The notes under the pieces were generated by a model. It worked only from the letters and a program-made list of their open reading frames with translations. It was not told the DNA's origin and made no database searches. The translations under genes were made by a program, and so were the position numbers. A stretch of 64,000 nucleotides of DNA from Fimenecus sp045545735. Lineage in GTDB: Bacteria; Bacillota; Clostridia; Oscillospirales; Acutalibacteraceae. The DNA is taken from contig JAZQBM010000010.1 of the NCBI GenBank assembly GCA_045545735.1, forward strand, positions 62,001 to 126,000, given 5' to 3'. Shown piece after piece: positions 16,781 to 24,840 of the stretch (its first letter is position 1; the number at the start of each line of letters is the position of its first letter).

Positions 16781-17821
16781 TTACCTTGATATTATAAGCG
16801 AAAGATTAACTATAAGTTTTTCAAGAATTAACTCACCGCTTTGTGCCGTACTTTTTAAAGCCTTATCGGCATCTGCAAAGCAATCGAAACACTCGCGAAT
16901 TTGCTCATCAGTAAGTTTTGAGGCAAATCGATTACTGTTTGTAAGTCGGAATTCTTTATTTTTATAATCAAAAAGTTTTGACGGATACGTTACACTCTCA
17001 CCTGCACTGACAGAAGTTTTTACTCTGTAAATATCAACAAATGCCGTAAGAATTACACCGAAAATATCAATAGGTTCGGCTTTCTGCAACATAAGTGTAT
17101 GTAAAAGTTCCAAAGCACCTTGTGCATTATGATTGAGAATTAATTTTGACAAATCAAACACTTTTGCCTCAAGAGAACGTACCGCAGTACTGTCAATATG
17201 CTCGCGGGTAATTTCATTCCCCTGTCCTGCAAAATTGCAGGCTTTTTGAATTTCATTAAAAAGCACATTAAGGCTGTCACCTGAAAGTTCAATTAAGTAT
17301 GACGCGGTACTGTCACTCATACTGCAACCTTGTTTTGACGCATATGCACAAATAAGTTTACGAAGTTCTCTGCCTTCAGCCTTTGCAAAATTTACTGCAG
17401 TTGCATATTTTGTGAAATTATCAACTACCCATTTCCACTTTGAATTTTTAGGCTGGACTTCAATACTGTCCATCCAAAAAATTGTAATTGATGTATCAGG
17501 AAGATTCTGCAAAAAAGCAGACAATTGTTCCTTTTGGTCATTATTAAGACTATCGAGTGGAAAATCGCGAGCAACAACAACGCAATAATCACTCATAAAC
17601 GGCATAGACTGGGCACCCTCAAAAACTTCATCGAGAGTGTTTTCTTTTCCGTCATATTTACGAAGACTGAATGTTTCACTACCCGGAGTAACGAATTTTG
17701 AGCAAATACGGTTAGCATAAAACTGCTTTAAATAATCTTCATTACCATAAAAAAGGTAGCAATTTGACATATTATTCTCTTTTATCTGTTTTTTAAGGTC
17801 AGATTCGTAAATCAATGCCAT
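16781..17821 (-). CDS. holA: DNA polymerase III delta subunit
   Basis: 346-residue clamp-loader subunit that opens the sliding clamp. The sequence starts with the family-typical LYESDLKKQI...CYLFYGNEDYLK and shows an AAA+-like core without a functional Walker motif, as expected for delta. The ATG at 17821 is preferred: GGGAAG is upstream, while an in-frame TTG at 17839 lies in the end of comEC. The arrangement comEC-holA is common in Firmicutes. Confidence 0.92.
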   Translation of the reverse strand: MALIYESDLKKQIKENNMSNCYLFYGNEDYLKQFYANRICSKFVTPGSETFSLRKYDGKENTLDEVFEGAQSMPFMSDYCVVVARDFPLDSLNNDQKEQLSAFLQNLPDTSITIFWMDSIEVQPKNSKWKWVVDNFTKYATAVNFAKAEGRELRKLICAYASKQGCSMSDSTASYLIELSGDSLNVLFNEIQKACNFAGQGNEITREHIDSTAVRSLEAKVFDLSKLILNHNAQGALELLHTLMLQKAEPIDIFGVILTAFVDIYRVKTSVSAGESVTYPSKLFDYKNKEFRLTNSNRFASKLTDEQIRECFDCFADADKALKSTAQSGELILEKLIVNLSLIISR

Positions 17822-17835
17822 ATTTTTTCTTCCCG

Positions 17836-19920
17836 TCAATCAAAATAGAATGAAATTCTTTGTAAATCTTTTAACACAAACACCTTTGTGTCAGGATTTT
17901 CAAATTCAATACGCTCTTTAACTTCAAGAGCGTTTGCACTATATAAAACAATTATATCATAATCTTTTATTTTTTCAAAGAGATTTTCTGCATTTTCGCT
18001 GTCAATTAAAACAAGTCGTTTACCCCTACACACTATTTCGATAAATTCAGTATAATTTTTTGCATTGATTGTTATATTTCCGCCTATGTTAATGTTGGAA
18101 ATATTGCTTTTTGAACGGCTTTCAAAAATACGTGGTGAATCATAGCAAAAAAGAGTATTTTCAACATTTATTTTATTATACAGATTTATGAGATATGATG
18201 ATGTGAATTCGGTGTTTTCCGTTACAAGAATACTGTCAACGGACTTTTCGTTATGAGAATTCAATATCTCTTTTATATCAATCTCATATTTTGTTGACGG
18301 TGGATTTATTAACACACTTGTTCCTCTTGAATTAACCACAACCAATGGTGTTTTGTCGGTAAAAAGAACATCAACTGACGGGGTGTTGTAATCATAAGAT
18401 GTGCAATAAGTTGCTAATAAAATAAAAAGAATAGAAAGAATTACTGTAAACGATTTCAATAAAATTTTTCTATACTTTTTAACTATACAAAAAACTGTTA
18501 TGCACAAAAGTGCAAAAACAAGAAAATATTCAAAATATTTGTGAGATACGGAAACGGTTGACCATTCTGCCAATCCGATTTTCTCGGTAAAAATCTTCAA
18601 GAAATTGCTTATTGCACCCGCTATTGCGAAAATTCCATCTGCAACAAATGAAAAACCAATTGAATGAACAAGTGCACCGACAATTGTAAAAACCATAAGC
18701 ACAAGAGCTAAATCAATCATCACAATATTTGAAACAAAAGATGCAATTGGCACAAGTTCAAATTTAGCAACAAAAACGGGTAATGTAAAAATAGTTGTTG
18801 CAACGCTGATTACAGTAGTTGATATAAGTGTTGAAAGCACACCATTCTGCAGAAATCTTTTATTTTTACACCATTCATTAATTTTAAGTATTAATTTTTG
18901 TGCAAGCACAAGAATTCCAAGTGTTGAAAGTGTAGTGAACCATAATGCTGTTGACAGTGTTGCATAAGGATTTAATGTCAGAATAAACGCCAATGCAAGC
19001 CCTATAGAATTAATGCTGTCGGCATCACGATTTAAGGCTTTACCCAAAAGCACAGCACCGAGCATAGCACCTGCACGAATGACCGAAACGCTAAATCCTG
19101 TCAAGGCTGAATAGAAAAATAAACATAAAAGCCCTAACGGTGCGGTATATTTTCTTGCTCTTGAAAATTTCTCGGCAAACCGCATCAAACTTATTGACCA
19201 TAGGGTTAAGTGAAGTCCTGAAATTACAAGTAAATGTGCTGTTCCCGAATAGTTGAAACTGTCAATTGTGCGACTTGTAATTTCGGACTTATCGCCAATA
19301 GTCATAGCCTTTGCAATTGCACCGCTTTCGCCGGGAATATACTCATCAACTATTTCTGAAAACCAATTTTTAATCGTGCCGATGTTTTTGTAAAATCCGT
19401 TCGTTTCGCCTGTCTTATCAATAAAAGTTTCATCGCCTTCAAAGAATGTAAAATACATTTTTGATGATAGGGAATTCTCAAAAAATTCATCTCTATAATA
19501 GTCGTCATTTTGAACGACAAATCCCGAAACCACATCACCCTCGCGAAACATTTTATTTTCTTCTGAAACATAACGGATTTTATAGTTTTTATTATCAAGT
19601 TTGATTACATATGTATAAGCATAATCCGTTTCTTGCGGTGTTTGACAAATTACACCTTTAATTTCAGTTTTATTTTCAAATTCAAGTGTTGCATTATAAT
19701 AAATATTTTGAGTAAAAGTGAAAGAAACAATATATACAACGATTGCAAATGAACTAAAAATTATTATTTTATATTTTCTCAACTTTTTAAAAATAAGAAA
19801 GATACAAAAAATTACCGTTGCCCCGATTAACAGAGCAACGGTTAATTTAAAACTGATATTTGTAACTAAAAGAGAGATTATGAGCATTGAAAAGCCAATC
19901 ACTGCGAATGGTCTTTTCAT
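17836..19920 (-). CDS. comEC: ComEC/Rec2-family DNA uptake channel
   Basis: 694-residue polytopic membrane protein. Residues 1-60 hold two or three helices, followed by an extracellular DUF4131-like OB-fold domain, then the Competence domain with the signature LLVISGLHL and multiple helices. It forms the channel for single-stranded DNA import during transformation. The C-terminal metallo-beta-lactamase-like domain is present in outline (VDVLFTDKTPLVVVNSRG) but the HxHxDH metal motif is replaced by a sequence around LVTENTEF, so nuclease activity of that domain is unlikely. AAGGGAG precedes the ATG. Confidence 0.93.
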   Translation of the reverse strand: MKRPFAVIGFSMLIISLLVTNISFKLTVALLIGATVIFCIFLIFKKLRKYKIIIFSSFAIVVYIVSFTFTQNIYYNATLEFENKTEIKGVICQTPQETDYAYTYVIKLDNKNYKIRYVSEENKMFREGDVVSGFVVQNDDYYRDEFFENSLSSKMYFTFFEGDETFIDKTGETNGFYKNIGTIKNWFSEIVDEYIPGESGAIAKAMTIGDKSEITSRTIDSFNYSGTAHLLVISGLHLTLWSISLMRFAEKFSRARKYTAPLGLLCLFFYSALTGFSVSVIRAGAMLGAVLLGKALNRDADSINSIGLALAFILTLNPYATLSTALWFTTLSTLGILVLAQKLILKINEWCKNKRFLQNGVLSTLISTTVISVATTIFTLPVFVAKFELVPIASFVSNIVMIDLALVLMVFTIVGALVHSIGFSFVADGIFAIAGAISNFLKIFTEKIGLAEWSTVSVSHKYFEYFLVFALLCITVFCIVKKYRKILLKSFTVILSILFILLATYCTSYDYNTPSVDVLFTDKTPLVVVNSRGTSVLINPPSTKYEIDIKEILNSHNEKSVDSILVTENTEFTSSYLINLYNKINVENTLFCYDSPRIFESRSKSNISNINIGGNITINAKNYTEFIEIVCRGKRLVLIDSENAENLFEKIKDYDIIVLYSANALEVKERIEFENPDTKVFVLKDLQRISFYFD

Positions 19921-19942
19921 TCTATACTCATCTCCCTTTTAC

Positions 19943-19963
19943 ACTAATTTTTCTAAAAGTTTA
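19943..19963. repeat. Left direct repeat of the restriction-modification insertion
   Basis: 21 bp starting ACTAATTTTTCT, matching 21720-21740 at 19 of 21 positions. Read on the minus strand it encodes ...LEKLV-stop, the same ending as the HIT protein. It marks the comEC-side boundary of the inserted cassette. Confidence 0.7.
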
Positions 19964-19965
19964 CT

Positions 19966-20712
19966 TTATATATCAAACAAACTTGTTGGGTCTAACTTAA
20001 ACTGCAACATTTTTGCAGTATCTCTGCCACCATCTCCACCTTTTCTTTGTATCGTCACACCACCTAATGTGATACTTCCTTTGGGAGAAACCTTAACTTC
20101 ACCTACTGCATAATGTTGTAACACTTCATTTATATTTTTTAGAACCCATCTACTATTTGTTCCTGCTTTTTGTGCAACAAGAACCCATTCTGCAGAAAAC
20201 TGTCCTCTGCCTTTAATAATATCACTTAATATCAAAGTTTTATTCTGTGTAAACCAATCAATGACAGTATTCTGCTTTTCTATTTCCATTTCATTCAAAA
20301 ACATTCTTCTCTTGTCTTTTGTGTTTTCCTTGTAAGGCAATTTTTCACCAGTAAAGTATTCCAATATTTCATAGACATCATTTGGAATATTCCAAAGTTC
20401 TTTATAGTGTGATAACCACCTTTTATCAACTTGATTGAACCCTCTTGAAATACTTACTAATTTTACTTGTATGTTTTCTGTATCAACAGCACTTTTTAAC
20501 TTAATTTGAACTTGAACATTTATATCTGCTTTATAGCCAGTTAAAACAACTGCCTTTACATATTCAATATTGTTCAAATCATATTGCATAATAGCTAACC
20601 ATTGTTTTGCTTCTGCATCGGTTTCCCAATGATTAAACTTATCTGCTACTTCTTTTTCATTTTTAAAACCATTTTTTGCGGTTTGTGAACCCCTTAAAAC
20701 TAAATCTTCCAT
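19966..20712 (-). CDS. Type II restriction endonuclease, HinP1I-like (predicted GCGC)
   Basis: 248 residues, strongly resembling R.HinP1I as I remember it in length and in segments such as GFKNEK, AVVLTGYKADINVQV, RGFNQVDKRWLSHY, KDKRRMF, EWVLVAQK and the C-terminal end MLQFK..PT.LFDI. HinP1I cuts G^CGC as an MspI-like monomer with an SD-x18-QxK active site. Here Asp63, Gln82 and Lys84 keep that exact spacing, while Ser is Ala62. Its ribosome binding site AAGGAG lies in the end of the methyltransferase gene, 10 bases upstream, so protection is translated first. The gene is AT-richer than its neighbours. Confidence 0.88.
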   Translation of the reverse strand: MEDLVLRGSQTAKNGFKNEKEVADKFNHWETDAEAKQWLAIMQYDLNNIEYVKAVVLTGYKADINVQVQIKLKSAVDTENIQVKLVSISRGFNQVDKRWLSHYKELWNIPNDVYEILEYFTGEKLPYKENTKDKRRMFLNEMEIEKQNTVIDWFTQNKTLILSDIIKGRGQFSAEWVLVAQKAGTNSRWVLKNINEVLQHYAVGEVKVSPKGSITLGGVTIQRKGGDGGRDTAKMLQFKLDPTSLFDI

Positions 20713-20722
20713 TTTTTTCTCC

Positions 20723-21670
20723 TTATATGCATTCCAAAAGAGATTTTCCTATGGCACTTATAACCGGAACTGTCATAGCATTACCTGCTTGTGATAACAA
20801 TTTATTATTATTGACTTTTGCACTTTTTGCTTTATCTGCTAACTCTTTTGGAAACCCTTGCAAAAGCAAGCCCTCATACCCACTTAACTTTTTCAGCTTG
20901 CCGTTCTTCACATATAATATTCCATGCCTACCAGTTCTTAGTGTTGGAGTTTTTCCCCTATACAATCTTAAATCACTTTGTCTCCAGTCTAATACTAAAT
21001 AATCCTCTTTCAACAGTTCTTCAAAATCAAACTTACCTTTGTTGTATTTGTTGTTTAAATATTTCTGCCAAGTAGGATTATAAAAGTCTAAAATCTCATT
21101 ATCTGTATCTATTAAATAATCTTGTATGTTGGGGGTAGTAGTTGGTTGTGGCCATTCAAAAGGTTTTTTCATTAAATCTTTTTTTATACCCACAAAATAT
21201 ATTCTTTCCCTAAATTGTGGAACACCATAATTTTCTGAGTTAAGAACTCTAAAATCAACATAATAACCAATATTTAAAAGTTCTTCTAAAATAACTTTTA
21301 ATGTTTCTCCCTTGTTATGACTTACTAAACCTTTTACATTCTCTAAAATAAAATATGGTATATCTTTTTCCACCAATATTTTAATCAATCCATAAATTAT
21401 TTGACCTCTACTATCTGCAAAGCCCGTTCTTTTTCCAACAATACTAAATGTTTGACAAGGAAAACCACCAATTAAAATATCAAAATCCGGAAGAGTTTTT
21501 GTATCTATACACATTAAATCTCCATAATTTTTTTCTTCTTGTCCAAAAAACAATCTATATGTATAATTGGGTATCATATCTATTTCACTATGTGCTACAC
21601 ATTCAATATTATTCTTTTCCAGACCTAATCTGCCCCCACCTATTCCTGCACAAAAGTCCATAAATTTCAT
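20723..21670 (-). CDS. DNA (cytosine-5-)-methyltransferase (predicted GCGC)
   Basis: 315-residue m5C methyltransferase with the motifs in order: I (FCAGIGGGRLGL), IV with nucleophile Cys72 (GGFPCQTFS), VI (ENV, 110-112), VIII (QFRERIYFVG), the variable target-recognition region (about 195-260) and X (AGNAMTVPV). Length and its HinP1I-like partner point to the M.HhaI/M.HinP1I group, methylating the inner C of GCGC. The start follows AAGGAG with a 9-base gap. A hairpin (21687-21702) lies just before that site. It is cotranscribed with the endonuclease and possibly with upstream alaS-hit. Confidence 0.93.
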   Translation of the reverse strand: MKFMDFCAGIGGGRLGLEKNNIECVAHSEIDMIPNYTYRLFFGQEEKNYGDLMCIDTKTLPDFDILIGGFPCQTFSIVGKRTGFADSRGQIIYGLIKILVEKDIPYFILENVKGLVSHNKGETLKVILEELLNIGYYVDFRVLNSENYGVPQFRERIYFVGIKKDLMKKPFEWPQPTTTPNIQDYLIDTDNEILDFYNPTWQKYLNNKYNKGKFDFEELLKEDYLVLDWRQSDLRLYRGKTPTLRTGRHGILYVKNGKLKKLSGYEGLLLQGFPKELADKAKSAKVNNNKLLSQAGNAMTVPVISAIGKSLLECI

Positions 21671-21686
21671 AGCGAAATACTCCTTG

Positions 21687-21702
21687 CTGCATAAAAATGC
21701 AG
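21687..21702 (-). promoter_or_regulatory. Hairpin in the methyltransferase leader
   Basis: CTGCAT-TTTT-ATGCAG stem-loop on the minus strand, adjacent to the AAGGAG ribosome binding site of the methyltransferase. It could control translation or be an operator for autoregulation. Confidence 0.35.
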
Positions 21703-21715
21703 TAATTTACTATCG

Positions 21716-22054
21716 TTATACTAATTTTTCTGAAAGATTATCTCCACTTAAAACGTGAAAGTGAATGTGCTTAACAGTTTGTCCTGCTTTGTCGCCACAG
21801 TTATTGATTACTCTGTAACTGTCAACACCTGCAAGACTTGCGATTTCAGGAATTTTAGCAAAGATATACCCTACGATTTCACAGTTTTCTGCGTTTATAT
21901 CGTTTGCACTACTTGCTACGTGTTCCTTTGGAATTACAAGCACATGAACGTCAGCCTGAGGAGCAATATCACGGAATGCGAGAATTTTATCATCCTCATA
22001 AACTTTATTTGACGGAATTTCGCCATTTGCTATTTTACAAAAAAGACAATCCAT
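21716..22054 (-). CDS. HIT (histidine triad) family nucleotide-binding protein
   Basis: 112 residues. The N-terminal DCLFCKIANGEIPS and the triad HIHFHVL are diagnostic of the Hint branch, purine nucleoside phosphoramidases that also hydrolyse aminoacyl adenylates. It lies 12 bases after alaS, an adenylate-forming enzyme. The start is the ATG at 22054 with GGTGA upstream; an in-frame GTG at 22063 is part of that site. The last codons (LSEKLV-stop) are duplicated across the restriction-modification cassette at 19943-19963. Confidence 0.93.
   Translation of the reverse strand: MDCLFCKIANGEIPSNKVYEDDKILAFRDIAPQADVHVLVIPKEHVASSANDINAENCEIVGYIFAKIPEIASLAGVDSYRVINNCGDKAGQTVKHIHFHVLSGDNLSEKLV
21720..21740. 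repeat. Right direct repeat of the restriction-modification insertion (3' end of hit)
   Basis: 21 bp covering the last codons of the HIT gene and its stop; 19 of 21 positions match 19943-19963. The cassette lies between the copies. Confidence 0.7.
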
Positions 22055-22066
22055 AACATTCACCTC

Positions 22067-24700
22067 TTATTTAACCATTGATTTAAGAATTTCGTTTGCT
22101 GACATTAAAGCGTCATCAATCTTTGAAATGTCTTTACCGCCAGCCATAGCCATATCAGGTTTACCGCCACCGCTACCGCCTGCGATTTTTGCAACTTCGC
22201 GTACAATGTTACCTGCGTGAGCACCTTTTGCTATTGCATCTTTACCACAAGCACAAGCAAATGAACAAGTACCCTTTTCTGCATTTGAACCTGCAATAAT
22301 TGCAACTGTATTAGGTGCAGAATCTCTTGCAGTTTCAGCCATTGAGCGAAGTCCGTTAGCATCAGACTCACCTGCATAATAAACTACAAGTTGAACGCCA
22401 TTAACATCTACTGCACCCGCCATAAGTCCTGCTGTCTTGAATGAGTTAATTTCTGCCTTAAGACTTGCGATTTCTTTATCTTTTGCTTTAAGGTCGTTTG
22501 CAATTGCAACTGCTTTCTGTGGAAGTGCAGAAACATTACCTACTTTGAAAGCCTCTGCAGTTGTATAAAGAAGTTCGTTCTTTTCGTCAATATATTTAAG
22601 CACATTCTTGCCTGTTACAGCTTGAATTCTACGAACACCTGCTGCAACTGATGATTCAGAAACAATCTTGAAAAGACCAATTTTACCTGTATTGTCAACG
22701 TGAGTACCGCCACAAAGTTCAGTTGAGAAGTCCCCTACTTTTACAACTCTTACAACATCGCCGTATTTTTCACCGAACAACGCCATAGCACCCATAGCCT
22801 TTGCTTCATCAATCGGCATTTCACGGATAAGCATTTCTGTTGCATTAAGAATTTCTTCATTAACAAGGTCTTCAACTTTTTTAAGTTCCTCACCTGTCAT
22901 ACCTGTAAAATGAGTAAAGTCAAAACGAACTTCATTTGCATCTACAAGCTGACCTGCCTGCTCAACGTGAGTGCCGAGAACAGTGCGAAGTGCAGCCTGA
23001 AGAAGATGAGCAGAAGTATGATTTCTCATAATTGCTTTTCTGTTTTCTTCGTTATAGATAGTTGTTGCTGTATCGCCAACCTTGATAGCATCACCAACGA
23101 GTGTACCGTGATGAAGAACTACACCGTCAGCATCTTTTGTTGTGTTTGAAATTTCAAATGTACTGTCACCGATTGTAATTACGCCTGTGTCGCCAACTTG
23201 TCCGCCACTTTCAGCATAGAAAGAAGTTTTATCAAGAACAAGAATAGCATCACCGGACTCTACAAAATCTGCTCTTTCACCGTTTGAAACAAGAGCAAGG
23301 ATTGTTGCATCTGTGTTATTTTCTGTATAGCCTGTAAACTCTGTTTTTGCAATATCTTTAAATGACACGCCGTTGTTTCTCCAGTCAGTTTCAGCACCGT
23401 CACGCTTAACACTCTTTGCTTTCATTCTTGCTTCCTCAACAAGAGTTTTAAAAGCATCTTCGTCAACTGTCATATTGTTTTCTGCAACGATTTCTTTAGT
23501 AAGGTCGATTGGGAAACCAAAAGTATCCTGAAGTTTGAATGCATCTTCGCCCGAAAGAACGCCGTCTTTTGAATTCGCCATCATTTCATTAAGCAAACCA
23601 AGACCACTATCGATTGTCTTGTAGAAACTTTCTTCTTCCATAGCGATGACTTTCTTGATATAGTCCTGCTTTTCAACAAGATTTGGATATGCATTTGCAT
23701 TTTCTTTAATTACAGTTTCGCAAACTTCAGCGAGGAATGGTCTGTCAATGCCGATAAGTCTGCCGTGACGAGCAGCACGACGAAGAAGACGACGAAGAAC
23801 ATAACCACGACCGCTATTTGACGGAAGAACGCCGTCCGAAACCATAAATGTTGTACTACGAATATGGTCAGTAATAACGCGAAGTGAAATATCTTTTTTA
23901 GCATCTTTATGATACTCAATACCTGAAATATCAATAATATGCTTCATAATATTCTGTACTGTATCAACCTCGAAAAGATTGTCAACATCCTGCATAATTG
24001 TAGCAAGACGCTCAAGTCCCATACCTGTATCAATATTAGGATTAGCAAGACGAGTATAGTTGTTGTTACCGTCATTTTCAAACTGTGTGAAAACGAGGTT
24101 CCATACTTCAATAAATCTGTCACACTCGCAACCGACTTTGCAGTCAGGACTTCCACAACCCTTATCAGCACCACGGTCAAAATAAATTTCTGAACAAGGA
24201 CCGCAAGGACCTGCACCGTGTTCCCAGAAGTTATCTTCCTTACCGAAACGAACCATATGCGATGGGTCAACCCCTACTTCTTTAGTCCAGATATCATATG
24301 CCTCGTCATCTTCAAGATAAACGCTTACATAGAGAAGTTCTTCAGGGATTTCAAGCACTTTTGTGAAGAATTCCCAAGCCCACGCAGTTGCTTCGTGCTT
24401 AAAGTAATCACCAAATGAGAAGTTACCGAGCATCTCGAAATATGTTCCGTGACGTGCAGTTTTACCAACATTCTCAATATCAGGTGTACGGATACACTTC
24501 TGGCAAGTTGTAACGCGTTTTTTAGGTGGTGTCACCTCACCTGTAAAGTATTTTTTCATTGGTGTCATACCTGCGTTGATAAGAAGAATACTCTTATCAC
24601 CTTGAGGTACAAGTGAAAAGCTTGGAAGACGCAAATGGTCTTTGCTTTCAAAAAATGCAAGATATTTTTCTCTTAATTCATTAAGACCTGTCCATTTCAT
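22067..24700 (-). CDS. alaS: Alanyl-tRNA synthetase
   Basis: 877 residues, full length. The class II catalytic domain (KYFTGEVTPPKKRVTTCQKC, GNFSFGDYFK), the editing domain with the zinc motifs HTSAHLLQ and CGGTH, and the C-terminal C-Ala domain with the GGSGGGKPDMAMAGG glycine-rich signature are present. It charges tRNA-Ala and edits Ser/Gly. No T-box leader is visible in the 140-base upstream region. It is followed by hit. Confidence 0.98.
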   Translation of the reverse strand: MKWTGLNELREKYLAFFESKDHLRLPSFSLVPQGDKSILLINAGMTPMKKYFTGEVTPPKKRVTTCQKCIRTPDIENVGKTARHGTYFEMLGNFSFGDYFKHEATAWAWEFFTKVLEIPEELLYVSVYLEDDEAYDIWTKEVGVDPSHMVRFGKEDNFWEHGAGPCGPCSEIYFDRGADKGCGSPDCKVGCECDRFIEVWNLVFTQFENDGNNNYTRLANPNIDTGMGLERLATIMQDVDNLFEVDTVQNIMKHIIDISGIEYHKDAKKDISLRVITDHIRSTTFMVSDGVLPSNSGRGYVLRRLLRRAARHGRLIGIDRPFLAEVCETVIKENANAYPNLVEKQDYIKKVIAMEEESFYKTIDSGLGLLNEMMANSKDGVLSGEDAFKLQDTFGFPIDLTKEIVAENNMTVDEDAFKTLVEEARMKAKSVKRDGAETDWRNNGVSFKDIAKTEFTGYTENNTDATILALVSNGERADFVESGDAILVLDKTSFYAESGGQVGDTGVITIGDSTFEISNTTKDADGVVLHHGTLVGDAIKVGDTATTIYNEENRKAIMRNHTSAHLLQAALRTVLGTHVEQAGQLVDANEVRFDFTHFTGMTGEELKKVEDLVNEEILNATEMLIREMPIDEAKAMGAMALFGEKYGDVVRVVKVGDFSTELCGGTHVDNTGKIGLFKIVSESSVAAGVRRIQAVTGKNVLKYIDEKNELLYTTAEAFKVGNVSALPQKAVAIANDLKAKDKEIASLKAEINSFKTAGLMAGAVDVNGVQLVVYYAGESDANGLRSMAETARDSAPNTVAIIAGSNAEKGTCSFACACGKDAIAKGAHAGNIVREVAKIAGGSGGGKPDMAMAGGKDISKIDDALMSANEILKSMVK

Positions 24701-24775
24701 ACAGACTACTCCTATTTTATAAAAATATATTCAATAAATTATACATTTTAAAACGAAATATGTCAATAAAAACTC

Positions 24776-24804
24776 TTGTTTTACAAAGTATTTTCATTTA
24801 TAAT
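24776..24804 (+). promoter_or_regulatory. Probable promoter of the sensor kinase operon
   Basis: -35 TTGTTT (24776-24781), 17-bp spacer, -10 TATAAT (24799-24804). It lies in the divergent gap with alaS. Confidence 0.6.
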
Positions 24805-24840
24805 GTTTTTATGAGTTTAAAATGAAGCGGAGGGGAAAAA

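Noticed and set aside
24701..24840. T-box leader for alaS
   Set aside because: The 140-base gap has no T-box sequence, specifier stem or antiterminator, and also contains the divergent kinase promoter.
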